Position numbers and translations under genes: made by a program
Part shown: positions 1 through 10,720 of the stretch, piece after piece
Layout of the letters: each line of letters starts with the position of its first letter
Numbering within the stretch: position 1 is the first letter of the stretch
The notes under the pieces: generated by a model
Told to the model about the DNA's origin: nothing
What the model saw: only the letters and a program-made list of their open reading frames with translations
The model's database searches: none
DNA from: Siphonodentalium dalli
Taxonomy: Eukaryota; Mollusca; Scaphopoda; Gadilida; Siphonodentaliidae
Direction of reading: 5' to 3'
DNA length: 64,000 nt
Assembly (NCBI GenBank): GCA_032622095.1
Contig: CP136067.1
Location: 179,832,556-179,896,555 of the forward strand

Positions 1-321
1 TTCGAGTCGTGAAATTCTATTTCGAGAAAGATCAAGTGTGGTCAGATTTTGTAAGTTGTTGAATGCGAATGAGGTGTTTTGGATAGAATTATTACATATC
101 AGGAGGGAAGTGAGAGAATCTGGTAAATCCGCTGGTACCGACAGCAAATTCAGGTTGCAGCAGTTCATGGAATGTATCTCACCGAGAACAAACGATGTCA
201 CCGTACAGCTTCCATTGTAACGAAACGCGGACGGGTGATGCGACGCAATGATATGTACGTGTACGCATATTATCACACAAAATGTCATCCACCGAACATT
301 AGCGACAGTGTGTCTCTCCAT
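1..321 (-). CDS. Toll-like receptor, 5' part only (cut by window edge)
   Basis: Reading the minus strand from ATG at 321 gives 107 uninterrupted codons to base 1. The translation matches the N-terminal region of the complete TLR at 54480-57107 almost residue for residue from the hydrophobic leader through the first leucine-rich repeats (for example SLLICNNSIQNTSFAF and LTTLDLSRNRISRLE), with roughly one difference per eight residues by eye, concentrated in the leader. Expected role: cell-surface or endosomal pattern-recognition receptor of innate immunity. Transmembrane and TIR domains, if present, lie outside the window. The homology continues upstream of the ATG, so this is a true paralogous locus in opposite orientation and not a processed copy. 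Whether the gene is intact beyond the edge cannot be judged. Confidence 0.85.
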   Translation of the reverse strand, partial: MERHTVANVRWMTFCVIICVHVHIIASHHPSAFRYNGSCTVTSFVLGEIHSMNCCNLNLLSVPADLPDSLTSLLICNNSIQNTSFAFNNLQNLTTLDLSRNRISRLE

Positions 322-600
322 GAATGATTTGTTATGCTTTAGACACTGTCTCACTATGAATGATTTGTTATGCTTTAGACACTGTTGGTGTTATTAACTT
401 ACACGTTCCTCCACAGTAATTATGAGCAAACGTATGTAGTTCTGTGGAAATCATATAGACCATTGTGAGACATCGTTCGAAGCCTGAAAAATAGAACAAG
501 GTCTCCACAATAAGTGTGTACACCATCTAGATGGCTTTAAGATAAAAACCAGTTTGAAACCAATATTATGTGAGTGCTTGCCAGTAACCCTGAGAGTCTA
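319..600 (-). promoter_or_regulatory. 5' flank and candidate 5'UTR exon of the partial TLR
   Basis: The reverse complement aligns with the flank of the complete TLR (about 54090-54480). Both contain a pyrimidine tract ending in CAG (acceptor between 484 and 483 here, at 54190 there), so a 5'UTR intron is likely in both genes. Positions 319-388 hold two copies of the 36-bp unit that is present six times at 54266-54481. Transcription start and promoter elements are not identifiable. Confidence 0.5.
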
Positions 601-1925
601 AGAGTAACGATATTCGTCTGATATTTAAGACGAGAGCTCGATCACGATCGGCAGATGCGTAGCCCTAAAATTTATTATACAATATTGTGTACAGTATGTG
701 TATTGTTGAATTTGATATGAAACAGGAAATATATTAAGGGGTTTCCACGCCTGAGTAATGTCAGGAGGTGGATAGTTTGGATGGATAAAACTGCATAATT
801 GTTAAGCTAGTACACCACATCAACTGAACTGGATTCAGGGATGGAAAACAAAGGGGAGAAGATAGTGTTAGGGATAGCAGGAGGCACAATGAGAGAGAGC
901 GCAAGAGGGGAGGAGAAACTAGAAGACAAGAGGCGGGATATGAAGTCGTGAGACGATGACAGTGGTGGGGAGTTTTCAATAATTGGTTTGTTGCCTTGTC
1001 TGGCGCCATGGGAGGGATCAATCACAATAGCCGGTTACATCCGTCAAAAAGTAATTAAACACACACAGCTAGTGTTCATAATCAAAATATGTCGTGAATT
1101 ACATGCATATATCTTCTGTGAGAACACAAGAACATATTCAGCTGCACTAACCCGAAACAGAACGCCATTATTTACGGTGCTAAGTAATTTGGTTCTCTGA
1201 ATAATAATAATTCATGCAAGTTTGTCAATTTGTTCTAGGGACTGGTTGTTTCCTGTTGCAGTGGAGTGACTTATCAGTGAAATAGTTTGAGGTGCCTTCA
1301 AGTTATGAAAGGAATAACAATCGATTCTCCTACCATAATTGGACATTGGGCCTAGGTCCTGCCTGCCTAGGGAAACACTAAACCAATGGCGGTAAAATTG
1401 GGAATCTTCAAGAAGGTCAACCACTTAAAAAAATATATCCTAAGTTTCTTTCGGCGTAAACCAGCTTCTGCTATCAGTTGAGTGAGATACTAGTAAACTA
1501 GCATAGTATAAACTAGCTTCTCACTCTACCGATATAACCACCTGGTTTTGTTACGCGGAAACTTGGACTAAAATATACAACTAATATATAGGTTCTCATA
1601 GTTATAACAGCAACTATCAGTAAAGTATGAAAATCAATTTGTGAGTTATGTGTACTGAACTAACACATCTACTAATCACTTCAAATTGTCAAAATTTGAA
1701 GTAAATTTTGAGGATCATTTTACTGAAATCAATCACATTGGTAAATTGGTAAATTTCAGATTAGGAATTGGGGAAAAACGGGTACCTTTGGCATTAAGAT
1801 TTTCGGCTACTTGTGGTAGGAAGGATCATCCCTGAATAAAGTCGTAATATGGCAATGGGGATGATATCACGATCGTCACAACAATTAAACCAAACAGATC
1901 TAAAAAAAAAAGTATTGAATACGCG
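601..1925. other. No gene recognised
   Basis: Both strands carry only short frames of low-complexity or repeat-like composition, with no domain motif. There is a purine-rich tract around 830-930 and an AT-rich stretch at 1420-1800. I see no RNA gene. Confidence 0.5.
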
Positions 1926-2045
1926 GGGGGGGGGGGGGGGGGGGGGCGGGGTCCTTGCGAAAAAATCATTACACAGGGCCGGTGGGTATGTGGTCCGGAG
2001 CCAAGAAATACTCATCTTTTCCGGGGCTTGCAATTTTTTCCTGAG
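1926..2045. repeat. Diverged fragment of the G-run TIR transposon family
   Basis: A long G homopolymer is followed by a GTCC..GCGAAAAAA segment and then GGGCCGGTGGGTATGTGGTCC. This is the same order of blocks (G-run, TCG/GCGaaaa, GGGTGGGTCC) as the ends of the complete elements at 13648, 15589 and 20618. No matching second end or target-site duplication was found, so it is a truncated relic. Confidence 0.5.
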
Positions 2046-2603
2046 GTTTTTCGTAATTATTTACAAACCTAGAGACTTTTTTATTGTTCAGTAGACTAAA
2101 TTTTTATAGGAGGGTGAATATATACATGTATTTTGAAATATTGAAGTGCTTTAATTTGCCTTTGATTGAACAATTGATCAAGTCTATTCCAGTATGTTTG
2201 GGACCGTTCGCCATAAGAAGGACAATAGTCAAAAGTTTTGAAGCAATGATTTATAATTAACTGGAAAAATATTTAGCAACAAGAAATAGAAATCTCTTCT
2301 ATATATTTTGAGAACTCCGTGTATTCGAGAGATAGCCCACACCCTCCGGACCTCAATGATATGATCGTGAATGAGTATTGATATACCCCACTAAACTTTG
2401 ATAAACACCAGTAATGGTGTGTAGATCATTTACATATATCTCCTATATATTTTGATACAATCTATCTAATTTACATATCTCTCTTATATATTTATGTTTG
2501 TGTGTGTGTTGTACTTCATACAAATCTACGATTCTCGACCGATCGGGACGAAACTTGGTACGTGTGTGTAGTTTGACCAGGCGGTGGTCGTTGTCGTATT
2601 GAC
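2046..2603. other. No gene; short GT-rich microsatellite
   Basis: AT-rich sequence with a short TGTGTGTG run near 2495-2510 and repeated TATATATTT blocks (2290-2490). No coding support. The last 80 bases lead into the 122-bp tandem array. Confidence 0.4.
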
Positions 2604-3030
2604 GAGCCCGTGCGACGCCCGTGCAGCGCATGCGCAGACGAGATCTCGGAAACGGGTGGTGCTATCGATTTGAAATTTGCTATGTGAATGTATCTTGCGC
2701 CGGGTACAAATTTTATCGGGTCGCCGAGTCCGTGTGACGCCCGTGCAGCGCATGCGCAGACGAGATCTCGGAAACGGGTGGAGCTATCGACTTGAAATTT
2801 GCTATGTGAATGTATCTTGCGCCGGGTACAAATTTTATCGGGTCGCCGAGCCCGTGCGACGCCCGTGCAGCGCATGCGCAGACGAGATCTCGGAAACGGG
2901 TGGAGCTATCGACTTTAAATTTGCTATGTGAATGTATCTTGCGCCGGGTACAAATTTTATCGGGTCGCCGAGCCCGTGCGACGCCAGCTTCGCGCATGCG
3001 CAAACCAGATCTCGGAAACGGATGGAGCTA
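2604..3030. repeat. 122-bp tandem repeat, about 3.5 copies
   Basis: The period is exactly 122 bp, seen by spacing of the GCGCATGCGC palindrome at 2626, 2748, 2870 and 2992. Each unit is GC-rich in its first half (CCCGTGCGACGCC) and AT-rich in its second (AAATTTGCTATGTGAATG). The last copy is diverged and incomplete. The palindrome is a perfect match to the known NRF-1 binding consensus. Frames on both strands stay open through the array, but the translation simply repeats and shows no protein family. Confidence 0.9.
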
Positions 3031-3946
3031 CAGGGTACAAATTGTTCTTATTGAAACGCGTGGAGCTAAAAATTAAAAAAATATATTAAAAAAATGTCAT
3101 GTTTCGGACAAACGCCGCCGGTGGCGGGCTAACCTGCTAGTAATATATAAAACTTAAATTGTATTATATCCTGTTGATATAGAATGAACATGATACCAGT
3201 TGTCGTGAAATAACTAGATATGTCCCACTCAATAGTGACCCAATTGATGCATATTGATGTTAATGGTAGGTGTGCGATGGCTTATGCCTATATTGATCCA
3301 AATAACAGATATAATAAAGAAGTTTTCTATAGCAGAGTAGAACACAATAATCTGCCTAAATATGCAACCATTGACTGTCAACATTGGGGACGGTGGTCAA
3401 ATACATGCAGATGTACAAGATACTATTAGAACAGTCACATTGGCGGGCACCATGGGTGTATACAAATAATTGTTACTATCGCTCGAAATCATCACAGATG
3501 AACCACTCAAGTGAGTCAGACTTTTAAATTAAAAATTTAGTTGCAAATTAGCAAAATATAAACTTTTGTCACGTTGGCTGACAAATATGATATCGGCTAC
3601 ACGGTTAACAGAAATAAATTTATCTGCATCAGATAGTTTATCACAGAGAGATTGGTATATGAGAACATTAATTAGCATTAACTTAATGCTAAATGTTCCA
3701 AGTGTCAGCATACAAACGTTAGGTGTTATTTTATTTTTAAAAGCTGATTTTAGTGTAAAACTCATGAAAAAAGAGGGGTGGTCCCCAATTTGCATGTGGG
3801 AAAATTAATTTTGTTTGCATATAGGGAGGTGATGGGAGCCTGATCGAGCGGATTTTTTTGTTTCACCCGTTCGGAATTTTTGTTGCAGAAACACCCACAT
3901 GCTGCAATCGAAACAATCCGCTTCGACGTTTTGTAACCAGAGCATT
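3031..3946. other. No gene recognised
   Basis: Frames up to about 96 codons occur on both strands (for example 3220-3429 and 3566-3808) but overlap one another and carry no recognisable motif. The sequence is AT-rich. Confidence 0.4.
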
Positions 3947-3950
3947 TTAA

Positions 3951-4342
3951 CCCTTTACCCAACAGAAGGGCCCTGTGCCAATGCATTCTCTTATATATGC
4001 GAGTCGACCATAGGTCGCCTCGCATATATAAGAGAATGCATTGGCTTAACACATTAAAAATTATAAAATTGTTAAAGAATGTAAGAAAAAATGGTAAAAA
4101 GTGTTAAAAAAAGATTTTTTTTAGGCCAATGCATTCTCTTATATATGCGAGGCGACCTATGGTCGACTCGCATATATAAGAGAATGCATTGGCACAGGGC
4201 ATAACTGTAACTATCATAATGTGGTCAAGGAGCCGGTTCCAATGATATCCATATTTGTATGGTTCTATTGAGACAGACCGAAGATATTTTAGGCTGTTGA
4301 AGCATTATTTGGCCGGTTTTGGCCGGTTTGTTGGGTAAAGGG
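3951..4342. mobile_element. piggyBac-like MITE with paired hairpins (copy 1)
   Basis: The element starts CCCTTTACCCAACA, ends with its reverse complement, and is flanked by TTAA on both sides (3947-3950, 4343-4346). TTAA duplication with CCC-starting ends is the signature of piggyBac-type elements. Inside are two 69-bp near-perfect palindromes, 3977-4045 and 4125-4193, in opposite orientation and separated by an AT-rich spacer. Each begins GCCAATGCATTCTCTTATAT and has an asymmetric centre with a GTCGAC and a TCGCC half. It is about 392 bp with no coding capacity. The same element lies inverted at 53557-53932. Confidence 0.85.
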
Positions 4343-4346
4343 TTAA

Positions 4347-5243
4347 AGATACGGGCGGCGTTGGCGGTGGGCATGCTATTAAAATATTCACATCCGTCGA
4401 AAACCGTCATAAGCAGAAGGAATAGTAAGATATAGACAGACTTATGCCAATCAGATATATGGCATAAACAGTATGTTATTGTCAAATTTTTCCCCATTTG
4501 TTATGTAAACCAAAGCAAAAAAACGTTACGTTTCCTGGCTTTTGTTTAGATCCGGATATGGTAAACACAAAGAGCGTTATTTGTTACTGTTTTCCTGATA
4601 TGGAAGTAATAAAGAGTGTTAGTATCATTTTTGTGCGATTAACCAATAGAATTGCGCTGTGTTGTGTAAACAGAAGCACAACTTCTGTAACACGAGCAGT
4701 CTCTTGTTTACGTACACCATCGTACGCCTTGACGACAATATACTATTTACGCGCTGATTATGTTTGGCATATGTGCGGATCTGTGTATATTTTGGTGTTC
4801 CTTCTGTTGATGGCGATTTGAACAATTATAAATATTTCTGCAACGAACGCCGCCCGTGCCGAGTGGCGAGTCGGTTTTCTGTTGATTATTAGATAAGTGT
4901 TGGTATCTATATCATAGTATGGGATGTAGCCTATCAGTTAGTTGTGTTAATCATGCATAGCATATCATGTTAAATTTCTATTGTTGAAAAATGAGGCGAA
5001 CAACACGAATAAAGCTGCACAAAATGTGAAATCCCTTCTCAATATGAACCATATAATTAAAAACACATACACGTTATAGCGTTATTAAGCATAATAAGGA
5101 CAAAGTAAACATATTATATATGTTATATATCTTATCGTACCATCATACAACATCCTGTTCTTTCAAGGTTGTTCAATGGGCTTCGTGTGTTGCTTTATAT
5201 ATGTTGTAAATTGCGAATCAGCAAATCAGCCCATATACCATGT
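4347..5243. other. No gene; old dispersed repeat
   Basis: Positions 4345-4415 (AAAGATACGGGCGGCGTTGG and onward) match the repeat unit at 17053-17190, so the piggyBac MITE has landed next to or in an older dispersed repeat. The remaining frames (up to 107 codons, 4498-4821) have no motif and are not supported as genes. Confidence 0.4.
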
Positions 5244-5298
5244 GCCAATGCATTATCTTATATATGCGAGTCGACCATATATAAGAGAATGCATTGGC
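5244..5298. repeat. Shortened solo copy of the 69-bp hairpin
   Basis: It begins TGTGCCAATGCATTATCT and ends in the reverse complement, but the centre is reduced to GTCGACCATAT, so about 14 bp of the palindrome are missing. CACTCAAAGGGTTAAT near 5642-5656 resembles the TTAA-flanked right end of a piggyBac-like element. No matching left end was found. Confidence 0.6.
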
Positions 5299-5810
5299 CT
5301 AACAATTTTTCATCATTTGTTATTTTGTTTTACAAGTTTTTACAATTTTAATAATTTTGTCTTATATTCTCTAACAGACTTATCTTGTAGGTTTAATGTC
5401 AGGGAATCTTTGGTTTTTCATGGGCATCAAAATTATTACTATGAATACATGGTGATAGTTTTGAGCTATAACATGCCCCTAAGGTTTTATCCAGTTTGTT
5501 TTTAAATGCGCTATAGCATGCTTAAGCATACCCAAAAATAATTCAACCCAAAAAAAAAAAAAAAAATCTATTTATTTTTAATTTGTTTTAGGGCCGATTT
5601 TACAGACGGTAAATTATGGCCGATGAGATCGGTCCCTGGCACTCAAAGGGTTAATACCATTAGTAAATTGTCCGGCATTGTTGGTGTGTTATTGCGGTGA
5701 AAACCTATTTCAACTGATGCACAACTTTTATTCAATGTCAGTGTTTTCTAGCTGATCATGGAAGCCATTTTCAACGTCAGGCTGTTAAGATCATGCAAAT
5801 GTTTCGACGA
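5299..5810. other. No gene recognised
   Basis: AT-rich sequence with an A-run at about 5551-5567. No coding or RNA feature seen. Confidence 0.4.
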
Positions 5811-6732
5811 TGTTTGACACGTCCTATAATTTAGTCGTTAGGGTTTATATGTTTGACACGTCCTATAATTTAGTCGGTTAGGGTCTATATGTTTGACACG
5901 TCCTATAATTTAGTCGGTTAGGGTCTATATGTTTGACACGTCCTATAATTTAGTCGGTTAGGGTCTATATGTTTGACACGTCCTATAATTTAGTCGGTTA
6001 GGGTCTATATGTTTGACACGTCCTATAATTTAGTCGGTTAGGGTTTATATGTTTGACACGTCCTATAATTTAGTCGGTTAGGGTCTATATGTTTGACACG
6101 TCCTATAATTTAGTCGGTTAGGGTATATATGTTTGACACGTCCTATAATTTAGTCGGTTAGGGTTTATATGTTTGACACGTCCTATAATTTAGTCGGTTA
6201 GGGTCTATATGTTTGACACGTCCTATAATTTAGTCGGTTAGGGTCTATATGTTTGACACGTCCTATAATTTAGTCGGTTAGGGTTTATATGTTTGACACG
6301 TCCTATAATTTAGTCGGTTAGGGTTTATATGTTTGACACGTCCTATAATTTAGTCGGTTAGGGTTTATATGTTTGACACGTCCTATAATTTAGTCGGTTA
6401 GGGTCTATATGTTTGACACGTCCTATAATTTAGTCGGTTAGGGTCTATATGTTTGACACGTCCTATAATTTAGTCGGTTAGGGTCTATATGTTTGACACG
6501 TCCTATAATTTAGTCGGTTAGGGTATATATGTTTGACACGTCCTATAATTTAGTCGGTTAGGGTCTATATGTTTGACACGTCCTATAATTTAGTCGGTTA
6601 GGGTTTATATGTTTGACACGTCCTATAATTTAGTCGGTTAGGGTATATATGTTTGACACGTCCTATAATTTAGTCGGTTAGGGTTTATATGTTTGACACG
6701 TCCTATAATTTAGTCGGTTATGGTTTATATGT
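5811..6732. repeat. 40-bp satellite array, about 23 copies
   Basis: The unit is TGTTTGACACGTCCTATAAT followed by TTAGTCGGTTAGGGTNTATA, highly homogeneous (mostly differing at one T/C/A position). The first copy is 39 bp. Every unit includes GGTTAGGG, a match to the animal telomere hexamer in a wider context. The homogeneity suggests recent amplification. Confidence 0.95.
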
Positions 6733-6772
6733 TCAACTGGTGACAGGTTGTTCGAGTTCAAAATGTTTTTAT

Positions 6773-7141
6773 CGACATCCTGAATGCCTAATATACCCAT
6801 ACGACATCCTGAATGCCTAATATACCCATACGACATCCCGAATGCCTAATATACCCATACGACATCCTGAATGCCTAATATACCCATACGACATCCTGAA
6901 TGCCTAATATACCCATACGGCATCCTGAATGCCTAATATACCCATACGACATCCTGAATGCCTAATATACCCATACGACATCCTGAATGCCTAATATACC
7001 CATACGACATCCTGAATGCCTAATATACCCATACGGCATCCTGAATGCCTAATATACCAATAGGACATCCTGAATGCCTAATATACCCATACGACATCCT
7101 GAATGCCTAATATACCCATACGACATCCTGAATGCCTAATA
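6773..7141. repeat. 29-bp satellite array, about 13 copies
   Basis: The unit is CGACATCCTGAATGCCTAAT plus ATACCCATA. Copies are nearly identical, with scattered A/G changes. The array starts about 40 bp after the 40-bp satellite and is interrupted at 7142 by a hAT relic. A short remnant (CTAATATACCCATAC) resumes at 7659. Confidence 0.95.
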
Positions 7142-7658
7142 TTAAACTGTTTGAGTCGTTAATGTGATAAGCATATTATCATAAAGTATTCCAAGCGTTT
7201 GGTGGATTGTGTGAAACGATGCGCGATGATGACATTAATGAGGAAGAAGGGGATCAGGAAAGTGTGTATAGGATCAAAAGGCACATGGACGATATAGACA
7301 AGTATGTTCAGTTTGCGATCAGAAATAAAGAACTCTTTCCGATAGTTAGTAATTTGGCGGCAATTCAGTATTGTGTACCAGTGCCAACTGTATATTGCGA
7401 ACAAGCGTTTTCTACCCATAATCTTATTAAAACGAAGCAAAGAAATACACTCTCTGCGGCATATTTGAATGTTGATGTTGTATATTGTTATGACTGATAA
7501 GTGCTAATAACTTTGAGTAAATAAATGTTTATATCGTATTACATCTTGTGCTAATTTATCCCACAGTATGTGGCTAAACTTTTTCAAAAGTGGCTAACAA
7601 AATTGCACAGGTGGCTAAAGAAATGGCTACAAAGAATTTCGGGCCAGGGCGAACACTG
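7142..7658 (+). mobile_element. 5'-truncated hAT transposon inserted in the 29-bp satellite
   Basis: The right end reads, on the minus strand, CAGTGTTCGCCC, a typical hAT terminus. Sequence on both sides is the 29-bp satellite: CTAATAT precedes the insert and CTAATATA follows it, which would fit a hAT target-site duplication. The left end has no CAGTG terminus, so the 5' part is deleted. The interior keeps a transposase C-terminal fragment. Confidence 0.65.
7207..7497 (+). pseudogene. hAT transposase, C-terminal dimerisation region fragment
   Basis: Residues LFPIVSNLAAIQYCVPVP and CEQAFSTHNLIKTKQRNTLS follow the conserved hAT C-terminal pattern (P.hydrophobic, LA, P, E..FS, R..L), the dimerisation domain of this superfamily. 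The frame is about 96 codons with a local ATG that is unlikely to be the real start, since full transposases are 600 residues or more and the RNase H core is absent. It is a decayed fragment of the hAT element that surrounds it. Confidence 0.7.
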
Positions 7659-7837
7659 CTAATATACCCATACACAATACTAAAGACCGAATGGCTCTTT
7701 TCGGGAGAAATTGCACATAGTACATAAACTGTTCAGTTTTGTCCCAAAATAATTATAGACAATGCATAATCAATTATAGATTGAACATAGTTTACTGTGA
7801 TCAACATTGACCATATTAACACTATCCGACCATTATA

Positions 7838-8542
7838 AACACCTAAAAAAAAGTCCCCCCTAATATTTTATGAGATATTGAATGTATTTTGATGAAACTT
7901 TCCACAAATGTTTTGTGGTATCAGAGACATCAAGTGTGCTCAGCACTGTACTGTGAGATGAGATATGGCTGAGTGAGCACGAATTGAATGGAAGAGGGGC
8001 ACCTTTCAAAAGTTGCAAAAACACAGGTTGAGTGATCACAGTAATTCGGCTGTTCCTTTGTCCCCCACGTCTCGCACGGGCTTCGAACATCCTTATATGT
8101 TGGTACCTCCATGGCCTATACATGGTGGGAAACATGGTTTACTGGAAAATGGCTTCAAAGAGACTGATTTAAATAACTCTGTGTTGCTGACGGCATGAAA
8201 CTTCAAAGAGCAGCGGGCACATTGTGTCCCGATGATGACACGCATGTTATCGTGGACTCACAGTGTCACTTTTGGACCACATTTACAGCCAGTAACAATT
8301 TGTGTCAACAATGGAACACTGGAGTGACTGTCCACTTTACGTAACCTTTGAAAAGCACCCCCTTCCATTCAATTCGTTCTCAGCCGGCCATGACATAACT
8401 CACAGGACGGTGCCTCGCAAAGGTTGTGTCTCAGATACCACTAAACATTTGCGTAAAGTTTCGTCAAAATCCATCTAATACATGTATCTCATAAAATATT
8501 ACCAAATATATTAGGGGGGGGACTTAATTTTTTTGAGGTGTT
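7838..8542. mobile_element. Long-TIR palindromic element, about 705 bp
   Basis: The left end AACACCTaaaaaaaAGTCCCC is matched in reverse by GGGGGACTTAATtttttttGAGGTGTT on the right. The inverted homology continues inward for well over 100 bp (TATTTTATGAGATA..ATGTATTTTGATGAAACTTT, and GAATTGAATGGAAG). TA flanks both ends, compatible with a mariner-type TA duplication, though the ends were set by eye. The short frames inside are shadows of the repeats. Confidence 0.7.
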
Positions 8543-8940
8543 TACATATTGTTTTATTCAAATATGCACCTTCGGAGAAATTGCTATGGCATAAAAATGC
8601 TTACCTCGGATTATTGGGGACTTTATTTGTTGCTCTAAACATATTCGACTACAAATTTTGAAAAAAATATCTTCAGTGTTTTTTTTACCTTAGTTTGCCC
8701 TAATGTTCCTGGGCTAAAAGTTCCTTGTCTGAACGGGTCAGAACATCAAAAAGTTCCCAGGTTTTTGTACTGGTGGAATATGATCTCTACGGGTCTGGCT
8801 AGAATAGAGGTTCATGACATGATCTATTGAGATACGAATGATGGTGATCGCAAGTATTTTTCATTTTGTGTTGCCTTGTAAGCGGACATTTGGCTTAGGA
8901 TATTCTGAATTATTTGGTGTCAATTCGGTCGGTGGATCTT
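8543..8940. other. No gene recognised
   Basis: AT-rich intergenic sequence. Nothing supportable was seen. Confidence 0.4.
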
Positions 8941-10053
8941 TTAACCCTTTCTCGACAGGAGCAACGCTGATGCAGCATTAAAGATCATGTGCCAGTGCAT
9001 TCTCTTATATATGCGATTCTCCCATAGGGAGCCTCGCATATATAAGAGAATGCACTGGCTTACAAGTAGATCCCGAAGCCGCCATCGTACGCCGCCGCCG
9101 CCAGCCATATTGGCCACAAGCCGCCGCCAGCCATATTATTTCTAACGCCAGCCACATTTAAAAATCTCCGCCGCCGGAATTGTAAAATGGCTGAGCCATG
9201 TGCATGGGCTTATATGTAAAGCACAACTGTACTGTGAATCGCAAAGAACTAAACCGCATTGCCTAATATTGGCATACTCGCATGGTTGTTATATTATCAG
9301 AACACCTGGCGCCTTAATGTGGAATAGACTATCCCAATGCATGCTTTCATATAACTGAATGGGCGCATCCATTCGGTATTGAAAGGGTTAAAATATAAAT
9401 TGTTTATATCGACAACACCCAGTCTCAGACATCACTGGCATTTGTCAATATAAACACATAAGAATAGAAAATAGTTTGAAATAGTATATATCATTACTAT
9501 CCGGTTCATCATTCAATGATGCATGCATATATCGCAAGATGGCAGTGATGATAGCAGTCTGAAGTCGACAGAAGTCCCAATGTAACTACCGATTAGTAGA
9601 TGGGAAACTACATAGTATATCCATGCCAGTCCTTCGTGAATTTCGCCGTAATGTAAAAACCCAACATCAAAAGATTACGTGTGGTCTGGAATTCTACGGG
9701 TTCACCACAAACGCTAAAAAAACGGCATCTATAACCTATAACAGGGGATTAGGAACATTTCGGAAACGGAAATACGCTGAATGATAACATCTCAGCCGGC
9801 TGAGCCGCCATATTTCGTCAGCCACGAACGTCGTGACTGAGCCGGCTTAGCTAGCTAACCAGCCACGAAAATCGGTTGAGCCAGCCATGAAAACTATTTG
9901 TCGTGGCTTCGGGGTCTACTTACAAGGTAAAGGTAAATATTGTTAGGACAAAGTGTATCTTATATATGCGAGGCTCCTTATGGGACATTCGCATACATAA
10001 GAAAATGCATTGGCACAGGGTTTTCGTAAAATTTCATGAAGCTCCAGTCTCGG

Positions 10054-10176
10054 GTATGTCCTTCATGTAAGAATACACTAACCCTAACTCTAACCCTAAC
10101 CCTAACCCTAGCCCTAACCCATATGGAGAATGGAGGGTGGTGTGTGGTTTCGTGTATTCTTACATGAAGGATATAC
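10054..10176. mobile_element. 123-bp TIR element enclosing telomere-like repeats
   Basis: A perfect 10-bp duplication CCAGTCTCGG lies at 10044-10053 and 10177-10186. The ends GTATGTCCTTCATGTAAGAA and its near-reverse-complement at 10152-10176 form about 25-bp TIRs with one or two mismatches. The core is telomere-like TAACCC repeats. It is nested in the piggyBac-like element at 8945-10191. Confidence 0.75.
10079..10120. repeat. Interstitial telomere-like (TAACCC)n, about 7 units
   Basis: CTAACCCTAACTCTAACCCT is followed by further CCCTAA units with two substitutions. It equals the TTAGGG animal telomere repeat on the other strand and lies wholly between the TIRs of the 123-bp element. Confidence 0.9.
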
Positions 10177-10504
10177 CCAGTCTCGGAAGGGTTAACACAC
10201 CCAATTCAAAATAGCACTATATAAACATATCTAACACGATGAATACTTACCAGACAGCCCGTGGCTATACGCAGTGGAGGACACGGGTCCGCATTAAAAC
10301 GACATAATCACACAACATTCCCAGCGACAATGGCGAAATGCACAAAGATGACATGTGATGCTCGAGAGACTACTGTTATCGTCTCTTCAATGGGTCATAT
10401 CCGGGTATACCATCTCAGCAGTACACCCTCTAAAGTTCACAGATCAAGCGACGCTGTCGCCGGAAATGGCTGAGTCGTTGAGAATGAAAAAAAGTATCAA
10501 TATT

Positions 10505-10720
10505 GACGATCATTAACGCCACCGGTGTATACTGTTATACAAATTTTAGAAATGAAAAACCTGCAGTAATAAGCCATAGTTTTTTGAAAATAATTTGAAG
10601 GATTAGTTGTTTTAACGGAATTCTGAGGCGGTGCATTCATGTAACCAATATATTTTATATTATAATTTATATTTATGGCTAATAATATGATCTTGTGGGC
10701 GTTACTATGGTTTTCTTGTT
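10505..10720 (+). repeat. Dispersed repeat, inverted copy at 33.8-34.4 kb
   Basis: GCCACCGGTGTATACTGTTA, CTGCAGTAATAAGCC, GAATTCTGAGGCGGTGCATT and the following AT-rich block all recur in reverse order and complement between 33780 and 34395. A shorter related block (GATGGCGTTACC..GATTTTCTTGTTATGATC) is at 21060-21130. Family unknown. The first 250 bp upstream (10261-10473) hold a short frame without motif. Confidence 0.65.

Larger units (their letters stand above)
8945..10191. mobile_element. Larger piggyBac-like TIR element with nested insert
   Basis: TTAA flanks both sides (8941-8944, 10192-10195), with similar ends CCCTTTCTCGACAGG and, from the right, CCCTTCCGAGACTGG. Inside are a hairpin of the 69-bp type (8991-9059) and a degenerate one (9945-10014), facing each other. 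Next to them is inverted homology (ACAAGTAGATCCCGAAGCC at 9062 against GGCTTCGGGGTCTACTTAC at 9904). The centre has GCCGCCAGCCATATT repeats. A second TTAA at 9388 preceded by GAAAGGG offers an alternative shorter right end. No coding sequence was recognised. Confidence 0.55.

Noticed and set aside
5811-7141. CRISPR array
   Set aside because: Units are contiguous identical tandem repeats with no unique spacers, in a eukaryotic context.
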